NCBI GenBank assembly: GCA_001789205.1 | Contig: MFYT01000023.1 | Span: 1-64,000, forward strand | DNA from: Candidatus Raymondbacteria bacterium RIFOXYA2_FULL_49_16 | Lineage (GTDB): Bacteria; Fibrobacterota; OXYB2-FULL-49-7; XYB2-FULL-49-35 | Direction of reading: 5' to 3' | Length of the DNA: 64,000 nt | In this document: in pieces, positions 43,225-51,326 of the stretch | How the letters are laid out: each line of letters starts with the position of its first letter | Position numbering within the stretch: the first letter of the stretch is position 1 | Notes under the pieces: model-generated | Seen by the model: the letters and a program-made list of their open reading frames with translations, nothing else | Told to the model about the DNA's origin: nothing | Database searches by the model: none | Translations under genes and position numbers: made by a program

Positions 43225-45051
43225 ATGAAAAAAATAGTTATACTTATCGTAATAATAATGAAGATTAACGCTTGTCCACAACAACCTGATATCTTTTCCA
43301 ATACTGTTATTACCGTAAACACTCCGGTTTCTGTGATAAAAAAAACCGACAATCATTACTTCTTCGATTTTGGGAAAGACGGGTTTGGCAAAATTGCGCT
43401 ACGCATCAACAACCCGCACAACGGCACACTGATCATCCATGCAGGAGAAAAATTATCATCAGCGCAAACTGTTGATCGCAACCCCGGTGGCGCCATTCGG
43501 TTCCAAACAGTTAAACTTGCGACAATATCTTCTCGGCACAGCTATATTGTACCATTTATGGCTGATACGCGAAACAGCAATCCCCCGGCAATGATACTGC
43601 CCGATTCCTTTGGCGTGATTATGCCATTCCGTTATGTGGAAATTGAAAACCTTGCCTGTCCAATTCGGGAAGTCTCAGTGAAAAGAATGATGTACACCTG
43701 CTGCTTCAACGATACGGCCAGTTATTTCTCATGCAACGACACTATTCTGAACCAGGTTTGGGAACTGTGCAAATACAGCATCAAGGCAACTAGTTTTTGC
43801 GGGGTGTATGTCGATGGAGACCGTGAGAGAATACCGTATGAAGCTGACGCTTTCATTAATCAACTAGGGCATTATTGCGTTGATAATCATTACGGAATGG
43901 CCCGGAACACAAACGAATATTTCATGCGTCACCCTACCTGGCCTACAGAGTGGTTGTTGCATACGGTATTGCTGTTTTACTTCGACTTCCTGTATACCGG
44001 CGATACGGAGCCTCTCAGAAAACATTACGAGGCTCTAAAAGTAAAAACGTTGACGGACCTGGAAAGGGAAGACGGCTTGATTACTTCTCAGTCCGAAAAG
44101 GTTGATGATGTTTTTATGAGAAAACTTGGATTTGAAAATGAAAAGCAGCGGATCCGCGACATTGTAGACTGGCCACCCTCACAAAGCGAAACAAGCTGGA
44201 AACTTGCCGCGCCTGAAGGCGAACGCGATGGATACGAAATGAAAGAAATTAATACCGTGGTGAATGCTTTCTATTATCAGAATATGAAACTGATGGCTGA
44301 GATTGCCACTGCTTTGGGAAGGGAAGGGGACGCTGCTTTATTTCAAAAAAAAGCCAGTCGTGTTGCTGCAACAATTAACGCTATACTATTTAATAAAAAC
44401 GAAGGCGTGTACATTGATGGCGTCAACTCAACCCACGCGTCGCTTCATGCCAATATGATACCGCTGGCGTTTGGCCTGGTCCCCGCGGAACATGTTAAAG
44501 CTGTTGCCGGGTTTATCAAATCGAGAGGAATGGCGTGCAGTGTGTATGGCGCTCAATATTTGTTGGAAGGATTATACAAGGCAGGCGAGGCCGAATACGC
44601 CCTTTCGCTGATGACCGCTACGCACGACCGCGGCTGGTATAACATGATAAAAACAGGATCGACTATAACCATGGAAGCATGGGACATGAAATACAAACCC
44701 AATGCCGACTTGAACCACGCCTGGGGTACTGCTCCGGCAAATATCATTCCGCGTTATCTTTGGGGCATACGGCCAATAGAGCCGGGGCAAAAAAAAATAA
44801 TCATCAATCCCCAGCTTGCCACTTTAACAGAGAGCAAAATTAAAGTTCCTTTTAAAGATGGGGCTATTATCGCGGAGTATAAAAAAGACGGTTCTATCGA
44901 AAAATATGCTTTTACTATCCCCCAAAATATGAATGTTGAATTTGTCGGCGATTATGATTCGAAAAAGGTGACTGTGAATAACAAGAAAGTCAAAGACAAG
45001 GGCGGTATTAGGCTCGTTCCTGGAGTAAACACTCTTATATTTATACAGTAA
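43225..45051 (+). CDS. GH78-like alpha-L-rhamnosidase, probable lipoprotein
   Basis: I start at the ATG at 43225, which gives a hydrophobic signal ending INAC (Cys 17), an imperfect lipobox; a GTG four codons earlier is possible. The 608-residue product has an N-terminal beta-sandwich (about 40-170), then an alpha/alpha barrel with SFCGVYVDGDRERIPYEADA, TWPTEWLLHTVLLFYFDFLY, and GSTITMEAWDMKYKP, then a C-terminal beta-domain. These blocks match GH78 and related rhamnosidases. Base composition is more AT-rich than the core cluster before it. Combined with the PL26-like protein it suggests use of rhamnose-containing pectin. Confidence 0.75.
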   Translation: MKKIVILIVIIMKINACPQQPDIFSNTVITVNTPVSVIKKTDNHYFFDFGKDGFGKIALRINNPHNGTLIIHAGEKLSSAQTVDRNPGGAIRFQTVKLATISSRHSYIVPFMADTRNSNPPAMILPDSFGVIMPFRYVEIENLACPIREVSVKRMMYTCCFNDTASYFSCNDTILNQVWELCKYSIKATSFCGVYVDGDRERIPYEADAFINQLGHYCVDNHYGMARNTNEYFMRHPTWPTEWLLHTVLLFYFDFLYTGDTEPLRKHYEALKVKTLTDLEREDGLITSQSEKVDDVFMRKLGFENEKQRIRDIVDWPPSQSETSWKLAAPEGERDGYEMKEINTVVNAFYYQNMKLMAEIATALGREGDAALFQKKASRVAATINAILFNKNEGVYIDGVNSTHASLHANMIPLAFGLVPAEHVKAVAGFIKSRGMACSVYGAQYLLEGLYKAGEAEYALSLMTATHDRGWYNMIKTGSTITMEAWDMKYKPNADLNHAWGTAPANIIPRYLWGIRPIEPGQKKIIINPQLATLTESKIKVPFKDGAIIAEYKKDGSIEKYAFTIPQNMNVEFVGDYDSKKVTVNNKKVKDKGGIRLVPGVNTLIFIQ

Positions 45052-45250
45052 TTTTATTTATTACTTGATGAGCATGCAGGCGAAGCCTCAAGCGGCATGC
45101 TCTCCTGCAAAGCGAATGGTGTTGGTATTTGATATTACCCTCCCGGCTTTTGTCTTCCCGCCTAACGCCAACAAGAAGTTTGGAAAATACCTGATTGTGT
45201 TTTGCTTCGTGTTGTGGAATATCAATGACACCAATGTGATGCCTGATGGT

Positions 45251-46360
45251 TTATTGTGGGATTTCCGGGGGCAGGGCCTCTACTATGCGCAGGGGCGAGA
45301 CAGTGGAATCGGATTCGTACCGCACGGAGACCGCGGAAAAAGGAACAAGGAAGGTGTCGCCCTGATGTACCACCAAGGTGTCTCCTTTGCTGACTATTTT
45401 CCCCGCGCCCTGGTACACGATGCACATCATGAAAGAGGAGGCATCGCGTGGAAGGTTATAGGCGGTCACGTAGTTGCAGTTGAAATAGGATGACATGAAA
45501 CCGGGAAGCACCTTCTGCACGCCCTCCCGCGCTGCCGTGGGATCGAACCGGGTCTGATAGGTTTCAAGAATATTTTTACCTTGGATCGAATAATCAAGTG
45601 TGTCGAGCATACGTTGACCGCCGAGGTTCATGTGCGTCTGGTAATCGTCCAGGTCCCAGCACGGGCCTTTGCGGTCAAAGTGAAAGACCAGGTCCGAGGG
45701 CTCCTGGATCTCGGCAAGGAAAACGCCTGGACCAACGGCGTGGATGATGTTCGCGGGAATGGAAAAAACATCGCCCGGGGTAACGTATATCTTGTTCAGT
45801 GCATTGAGCATGGCGGAAACGTCCTGGGCCTTGAACCAAGAGTCAAAATCGTTTTTTGTAACATTGTCCTTAAATCCGAAATAGACATGGGGCTTCTCAT
45901 TGTCTATTTCCCTGCCGCCCAGGACAATCCAGCATTCGGTTTTGCCGTATTTTGCATTGAGGTGTTTTTTCGCAAAATCGCGGTCAGGATGGGTCTGCAG
46001 GGGCAGGCGGATTTTTGAATCGAGCAGTTTTACCAGGATTTCAGGGCTTGGGCCAAACGCGGCAACATGCTTTTCCCCGAAAAAATCGAGCGCTACGGTT
46101 TTGTCCTTCAGCAGGTCGGCAAAGACCATGTCGTAGGCGGAATTGCCCTCGCGCAACACGATAGTGCTCAACCCTTCGTTTTTCAGATGCTCCCTGCCGC
46201 GATTTACGGCATGGGTAACAGAACCGACCCAGTCCTCGGGGAAAAAACCATCGGCCAGGCTGGTTTTACGGCGGAGTTCATCGATGCAGCGGCCGCCTTG
46301 GTAGATGCGCCAGACCCTGTTTTCTTTCAGGAGCATGGGCGTGTCTAATTTCATGATCAT
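45251..46360 (-). CDS. manA: Mannose-6-phosphate isomerase, class I
   Basis: The 369-residue protein has the zinc-site segments LPLQTHPDRDFAKKHL and YGKTECWIVLGG, plus SIPANIIHAVGPGVFLAEIQ and LVFHFDRKG, typical of type I isomerases. It converts mannose 6-phosphate to fructose 6-phosphate. Its ATG overlaps the stop of the FGGY kinase (ATGA) and it is the last gene of the mannoside operon. No separate ribosome site is seen, in keeping with translational coupling. Confidence 0.88.
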   Translation of the reverse strand: MIMKLDTPMLLKENRVWRIYQGGRCIDELRRKTSLADGFFPEDWVGSVTHAVNRGREHLKNEGLSTIVLREGNSAYDMVFADLLKDKTVALDFFGEKHVAAFGPSPEILVKLLDSKIRLPLQTHPDRDFAKKHLNAKYGKTECWIVLGGREIDNEKPHVYFGFKDNVTKNDFDSWFKAQDVSAMLNALNKIYVTPGDVFSIPANIIHAVGPGVFLAEIQEPSDLVFHFDRKGPCWDLDDYQTHMNLGGQRMLDTLDYSIQGKNILETYQTRFDPTAAREGVQKVLPGFMSSYFNCNYVTAYNLPRDASSFMMCIVYQGAGKIVSKGDTLVVHQGDTFLVPFSAVSVRYESDSTVSPLRIVEALPPEIPQ

Positions 46361-47730
46361 TGATGGTAATTAATATATCTTAGAACAGAGCCAGCGTCAA
46401 AGAAATCCTTGAACCTGCCCGCCCCAACACCCGCGCACAGCGCTGCGCCCAATGCCGCCTCTTCACAATACAGGGGCACGCGCATGCGCATGCCAAAGGT
46501 TTTTTCGAGAATTTTCCCAAGAAGCGGATTTTTCCGTACACCATTGCCAGAACCAACCAGCATGGTCATTTTTTTTACCACCGCACCGGGCATCATCCGG
46601 TAATACTCGTGCAGCTCATGCGCCATGCCAGCAAGCACTCCTCGGATAAGGGCGCCGGGCTGCAGGTTATCGAGTGTTATGGTATTGATGGCCCCGCATA
46701 GAGAGGGGTTGTCGCGTGTTCCGCAAAAACGGGTATCAACAAGCAGGCTGGGGAAGCGATCAGGTGCAATGCGCGCTGCTTTTTCCATGCGGGCATAGAT
46801 GTTGCGCGCGCTTGTTCCAGCCATTTCTCTGCAGACATGCTGGAAAAAATCAGCGAGCAGGGCATAGGCCTTTCCACCGCAGAGTGAAGCACCCACGGCA
46901 ATGTATCCTGATCCGGGAAAGGGCCGCAGGTCGAGTCCCTTCAGGCGCAGATAGGAGGGAAGAAAGGCCGATACCTGGCCGCCGGTGCCCATATTGACAA
47001 GCAGTGAGTTTTTTACACTCCGCAGCGAACCAAGCACGCTGGCCTGATTGTCGCCCAGGGCCGCAAACACGGGAACATTGCCAGTGGTCACTCCTATATG
47101 TGTTCCCGAAGACACCAGGTTGGGAATCAGGGAAGGTCGAAGACGCGCCTGCATGAGTGTACTAGTATCAAAGCGCAATTTTTCCAGGTTAAAAAGTCCC
47201 AGGCTGGCGCTATTCGTGGGGTCCATGACCGGGACCTTCCCCTGTGTCAGTTTCATGACCGCATAATCGCCGATGGTGCAGAGAAAAACAGCGGTCCGGG
47301 GAACAAGCTTGTTCCGGATGTTATAAAAATGGGTGGCAAGACCAAAACCCGGTGCAGCGGCCAGGCCCGTGAGGTCGCAAAGCAACTGTGCGTAGGTTTT
47401 TTGCCCAGAGCAGGCGAGTCCAGCCCTGCTGTCCTGCCATGTGAAAAGCGGGCTTACCGCAGCCCCGTGTTTATCAACATAGAGCATGCCGTGCATCTGG
47501 CCGGTAATACCAATGCCTGCGCAGGGGGATGAAACCTTTAAAAGGGTGTTAACCAAAGAGCGCACAGAGGCTGCAATGGCGTCCGGCGCCTGGAGTTTTT
47601 CCCACGCATGCCTGCCGGGAAGGTGCGCCCTGTTGTCCCTGGTGATTGATTCAAGTATCCTGCCTGTGTTGGTGTCAATGGCCACTCCGCACAGGGAGGT
47701 GGTGCCTATATCGATGCCTATGAAACGCAT
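46357..47730 (-). CDS. FGGY-family carbohydrate kinase
   Basis: I use the ATG at 47730, with AGAGGAAA 6 bases upstream, rather than the earlier in-frame start. The 457-residue kinase begins FIGIDIGTTSLCGVAIDT. It has GIGITGQMHGMLYV, PLFTWQDSRAG, VFAALGDNQASVLG, LLVNMGTGGQVSAFLPSY and LVGSGNGVRKNPLLGKIL. The overall pattern is nearest to the sedoheptulokinase-like branch, but specificity cannot be read. It lies between beta-mannosidase and mannose-6-phosphate isomerase with overlaps on both sides, so mannose or a mannose-derived sugar is a reasonable substrate guess. Confidence 0.85.
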   Translation of the reverse strand: MRFIGIDIGTTSLCGVAIDTNTGRILESITRDNRAHLPGRHAWEKLQAPDAIAASVRSLVNTLLKVSSPCAGIGITGQMHGMLYVDKHGAAVSPLFTWQDSRAGLACSGQKTYAQLLCDLTGLAAAPGFGLATHFYNIRNKLVPRTAVFLCTIGDYAVMKLTQGKVPVMDPTNSASLGLFNLEKLRFDTSTLMQARLRPSLIPNLVSSGTHIGVTTGNVPVFAALGDNQASVLGSLRSVKNSLLVNMGTGGQVSAFLPSYLRLKGLDLRPFPGSGYIAVGASLCGGKAYALLADFFQHVCREMAGTSARNIYARMEKAARIAPDRFPSLLVDTRFCGTRDNPSLCGAINTITLDNLQPGALIRGVLAGMAHELHEYYRMMPGAVVKKMTMLVGSGNGVRKNPLLGKILEKTFGMRMRVPLYCEEAALGAALCAGVGAGRFKDFFDAGSVLRYINYHQ

Positions 47731-49703
47731 GGGGTATTTCCTCTGGAAAGATGGTTTTTTCCCCATTGTTTTTTCATGTCTCTGAAAAGGCCTTTCAGTC
47801 TGGTAAAAACCTGTTTTGGGCGGCCTTCGTAATCAATGACAGCGTCAGACATCTGCGGCCAGTTGTCGCGTACATTCCAGATCAAAAAGCCGCTGAATTC
47901 CGGGTCCTCACAATACCGGCGTATCCACGCGCACAGGGCTTCCGCCTGCAATGCCTGTGACCAAGCAACAGCCTGATCAATGGTTCTGGGCAATGGCTTT
48001 CCGCATGCTCGCAGGGAATCGAGTATCTTTTCCGGGCCCCTGAAACGTGCAACCCGCGTGGTGTTTGCCCCATGGTATTTCCATTCAAAAGTATCAAGGG
48101 GCCATTCCCGGCCTTGTGAAAAATATTTTTTAATGGTGGTCAGGGACGGCAGACTCAGATGGCCGAATTCCGACATGAATCTGCACCGTATGTTCCAGTT
48201 TGCCGGGTCCTTGTAATGCGAACCGTGATTATAATAGTGCAGGTCGCCTTCTGTCCAACAATCAGGATTTTTTGGGTTTGACGGCGTTGTGGGCGAAGAA
48301 GGCAGATAGGGCGTACCCGGGACCAGCTCATCGCAGGCAGCCTGGATTATTTTTCTGGTCAAAGTGTTCTTAAAAACCAGGTGCGGCCAGAACTCATCGT
48401 TCTCATTGTCTCCGGTCCACAGGGCGATACAGGCATGGTTGCGCAAGTCTTTTAAAATAGTACGGGCTTCAACGTCAATCTTTTGCGCAAATTTCGAGGT
48501 CTGAGGATACCAGCCGCATCCCATCATAAAGTCGTGCCATACTAATATGCCAAGCCGGTCGCACTCACTGTAAAAATGGTCGTTTTCGTAGATGCCGCCA
48601 CCCCAGACACGCAGCATGGTGCACCCCACACCTTCAAGTTTTTCCAGCGTACGAGTGGTTTCGCTGTTTTTTATACTGCCAAAGATGGCGTCAAGGGGAG
48701 TCCAGTTCAATCCGGTGATGAAAATATCCTGTCCATTGCATCTGAACATAAATGACGTTGCACCGCTTTTCTGTTTTTCCTGAACCAGTTCCAGTGAACG
48801 CAGGCCAATTTTCAGGGTTTTTTTATCGAGCGGTTGTTTTCCTGAGCACAGCGTTACACTCACATCGTACAATTCCGGCTTGCCATAGCCAAGGGGCCAC
48901 CAGAGCCGGGGATTGAGTATTTCAATGCGGCATGATATTTTTTTGACACCTTCTTTTGGTTTTATGGTTACGGTCTTTTGCACACAGCCTATTTTAATGT
49001 CCAGTTTCGCTTGTTTGCCATTGCCAACCCATTGATGCTCTATAATAACATCAATAATAGCTTTTTTTTTATTTACTTCCAATTGACGGAGCCAAGTATC
49101 GGTTATTCTTGCCTTGGGGCAGACAACAAGTTCCACAGGCCGCCAGATGCCGCACGTGACCATGCGCGGGGCAATGTCCCAGCCAAAGCTCATCGATGGT
49201 TTGCGGCAAAAGAGCCGCTCAGGGGTCCAGAGAAGATTTTTATGCTTTGTGTCCACACAAATCTCGTAGGCAGGCGCTGCAAGGCGCACAACCAGTTCGT
49301 TTCTTTTCTTCAATTGCCTGCCAGCGTCAAATTCATGCCTAATGAACATATTGTCAGTTTTGCCGATGATAGCTCCATTCAACCATATTGTGGCGAAACA
49401 ATCCAGGCCATGGAATATGAGAAAAGCGCGTGAGCCAACGCTGATTTCCTGAGCAGAAAATTCTGTCCGATACCACCAATCTTTCAATTCGGTCCAGCGT
49501 GCGTGGTCCAGGTTCATGTCCTTGTACAGGCCGGGCAGAACGCCGTGGCGTACAAGGTCCAGATGGATGTCGCCTGGCACCTGCGCGTCCATGGTAAAGG
49601 CTGATGCGGGTAGAGGTTGCGAAACGTCAGCGCCGCCATATTCGGTGTAGGTGAGATACCAGTTCTTTTCGATGAGAGAGGTGTATTTTAAAGATTGATT
49701 CAT
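47718..49703 (-). CDS. GH2 beta-mannosidase-like enzyme
   Basis: The 661-residue protein has the GH2 layout: a sugar-binding jelly roll (PGDIHLDLVRHGVLPGLYKD, FHGLDCFATIWLNG), an Ig-like domain, then the barrel with TMLRVWGGGIYENDHFY, LGILVWHDFMMGCGWYP, the acid/base Glu in WTGDNENDEFW and the nucleophile Glu in FMSEFGHLSLPS. This pattern is that of beta-mannosidases, though it is shorter than the usual 800 or more residues, lacking C-terminal Ig domains. No signal peptide is present, so it acts on imported oligosaccharides. It is the first gene of the operon and overlaps the kinase gene by 13 bases. Confidence 0.88.
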   Translation of the reverse strand: MNQSLKYTSLIEKNWYLTYTEYGGADVSQPLPASAFTMDAQVPGDIHLDLVRHGVLPGLYKDMNLDHARWTELKDWWYRTEFSAQEISVGSRAFLIFHGLDCFATIWLNGAIIGKTDNMFIRHEFDAGRQLKKRNELVVRLAAPAYEICVDTKHKNLLWTPERLFCRKPSMSFGWDIAPRMVTCGIWRPVELVVCPKARITDTWLRQLEVNKKKAIIDVIIEHQWVGNGKQAKLDIKIGCVQKTVTIKPKEGVKKISCRIEILNPRLWWPLGYGKPELYDVSVTLCSGKQPLDKKTLKIGLRSLELVQEKQKSGATSFMFRCNGQDIFITGLNWTPLDAIFGSIKNSETTRTLEKLEGVGCTMLRVWGGGIYENDHFYSECDRLGILVWHDFMMGCGWYPQTSKFAQKIDVEARTILKDLRNHACIALWTGDNENDEFWPHLVFKNTLTRKIIQAACDELVPGTPYLPSSPTTPSNPKNPDCWTEGDLHYYNHGSHYKDPANWNIRCRFMSEFGHLSLPSLTTIKKYFSQGREWPLDTFEWKYHGANTTRVARFRGPEKILDSLRACGKPLPRTIDQAVAWSQALQAEALCAWIRRYCEDPEFSGFLIWNVRDNWPQMSDAVIDYEGRPKQVFTRLKGLFRDMKKQWGKNHLSRGNTPCVS

Positions 49704-49709
49704 GGGAGG

Positions 49710-49738
49710 AATATAAATTCTCGGGCAGAATGATACAA
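49710..49738 (-). promoter_or_regulatory. Leaderless-type promoter of the mannoside operon
   Basis: On the minus strand TTGTAT (49738-49733) is 17 bases from TATATT (49715-49710), and the ATG of the GH2 gene follows 6 bases later. The bases before the ATG are CCTCCC, not a Shine-Dalgarno. The geometry is identical to that of the higBA promoter. Confidence 0.5.
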
Positions 49739-50032
49739 TACCACAAAAACATCAATTTGTGATTCAGACAGTGGGGAGAGGTTTTTAGCCTAGGCGGGTG
49801 GGGATGGTGGTTTTGGCGGGCGTCAAATTGGTCGTAGGATGGCACATCAGTTCAGCGAAGGATAAACTACAATGTCGAAGTCATTCTTATAAATTATAGC
49901 GGCAAGCGATTTACTGGCTGAGGCAATAAACGATCTGTGGCAGTATAATTATGAGGTGCACAACAAAGCTACTGTAAGGCTGGACGAGGGCGAGGCACAG
50001 ATTTTGTTTTTGAAGTTTTGTATACAGTTCAA
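49739..50032. other. Intergenic region without a recognisable gene
   Basis: About 290 bases between the mannoside operon promoter and the transposase remnant. It probably includes the outer part of the old IS4-type element, but I find no terminal repeat and no coding motif. Confidence 0.4.
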
Positions 50033-50626
50033 TCAAGGCGGACGGGGGTTACCCATCAGGTCAGTCAGTTCATGACGCAGCCGCCGGCATTTCTCGCCGA
50101 TTTTTTTGCGAGCCTCATCCCCAATTCCGATGGTCGTCAGTTCAATCAATTCCAGATGGGTAAACAGCCCATAGTAGTTTTTTCTGTAAACGATAGTGTA
50201 ATTTTTAACGGGCAATAGTTGTCGCCGCATGCTCAGGGGTGTTTTCGCGGTGAACTTCTCTGGTCCTTTACGCAAGAGATACAGTTGGAGCAGGTTATAG
50301 GCCAGCATTGTAAAAACGGTTTGATTAGCGACAAGCGAGAAAGCACGAGAGGTAAAGCGGGTCAAGTCGCTGAAACACTTTAGTTGGCGGTATCTTTCTT
50401 CAATAGCTGTGCGTAAATGGTATTCCCGCCCCGCCGTAGCTGGGTTGTGGTTTTGTTGGGTACTGAGCAGCAACCAGGTTTCTTCGTGGCCGTCAGCGTA
50501 GTACTCCTTGTTGGCAATGACTGTCAATGGTACTGTACAGGATGACCAGCTGGTAAATTCGCCGATAGCCGCTGCTTCTTTCTTCACAATGACAGTATCC
50601 GGCGCCGGAGCCGGTTGTTCCTGTTT
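50033..50626 (-). pseudogene. IS4-type transposase remnant (C-terminal part)
   Basis: About 197 codons of a DDE transposase end survive: TVPLTVIANKEYYADGHEET, then GREYHLRTAIEERYRQLKCF with the IS4 YREK signature (Y-x2-R-x3-E-x6-K), then LVANQTVFTMLAYNLLQLYL. The first two Asp residues of the DDE triad are missing because the gene is cut at 50626, where it joins the vapC remnant in frame. The fused frame (50033-50773) would encode a 246-residue hybrid. Confidence 0.75.
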
Positions 50627-50876
50627 AACCTCTTTTTTATACGTTTTCCAGAACAATTCCGTTTCTGAAACTAGCCTGATGTTTGGCTGGCCGATTAATG
50701 CATCCAGTACGGCAATTGCCTGGAGTGGCGTCAGGGGGTTTGGCAATATTCCGGCGTGCGTCGTTATACGCACAAATGAATGCGCAATTTTTCCAGCACG
50801 GCCGAAAGCGTTTCCTTGTCTTCAAGCGGCACATGGGGAGTTCCCATGGAAAAGGAGAAGGAGGGCAGGGTGAACA
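50627..50876 (-). repeat. Inverted repeat, copy 2 (partner at 13543-13786)
   Basis: The 250 bases are the inverted, about 98% identical copy of 13543-13786. Differences seen include ATG/GTG in GGCCATGCTGG, two changes in the ACCCGCTGACGCCGCTCC stretch, a Lys codon for Glu in FWETYKK, and the 6-base TCTCCT addition. Confidence 0.85.
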
Positions 50877-50933
50877 GTTTTCTATTGCCTGCTTCAGAAT
50901 GGCCTCGTGCAGGCAGATTGTCGTTCTGGTCAT
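50627..50933 (-). pseudogene. vapBC-type remnant (copy 2)
   Basis: On the minus strand a VapB-like N-terminus (TRTTICLHEAILKQAIEN, from 50933) is joined by an internal deletion and frameshift to the same VapB tail and truncated VapC middle seen in copy 1. VapC is then cut at FWKTYKKEV by the transposase remnant. All three parts are incomplete. Confidence 0.65.
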
Positions 50934-51268
50934 GGTTTTTCATCTCCAGTTTATATACCATCATATTCATTATAATGCAATAATTAGTTCATCATGATGA
51001 ATAAAAAGTCATGACGCCATGGTGTTATATTATATAACATTTTACTGATTAGCCTGCATGGGAATAAAGCGTGTGCTGATGAACATGCAATTCTACCAGC
51101 AACCCAATCCTACAAAAGCTACAAAAACATTGACTTTGACCGTAAGTTACAATCGTAAAAGACAGAAAAGCAATGTTTTTAAATTAAAATAAATCGTGTG
51201 CGCGGTGGTACCGCTTAATAGGCATCTTAATATATTGCGCATACGATTCCCAGTAATTATATTGTTGC
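50934..51268. other. AT-rich region upstream of the giant gene, no gene seen
   Basis: About 335 bases with no coding signal in any frame. The part from 50985 to 51060 is very AT-rich (TTATATTATATAACA). Confidence 0.5.
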
Positions 51269-51297
51269 TTGACAAGTTCCTGATTGATTGTTATGGC
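51269..51297 (+). promoter_or_regulatory. Possible promoter of the giant surface protein gene
   Basis: A consensus TTGACA (51269-51274) is followed after 17 bases by TATGGC (51292-51297), a weak -10 box. The start codon lies 30 bases downstream, leaving room for the ribosome site GGGAAGG at 51311. Confidence 0.35.
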
Positions 51298-51326
51298 ATC
51301 AAAAAATTATGGGAAGGCAGGTTGGA

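Noticed and set aside
50033-50773. An intact 246-residue transposase gene
   Set aside because: The first 49 codons are vapC remnant and only the C-terminal part of an IS4-type transposase follows, so it is a fusion of two broken genes.
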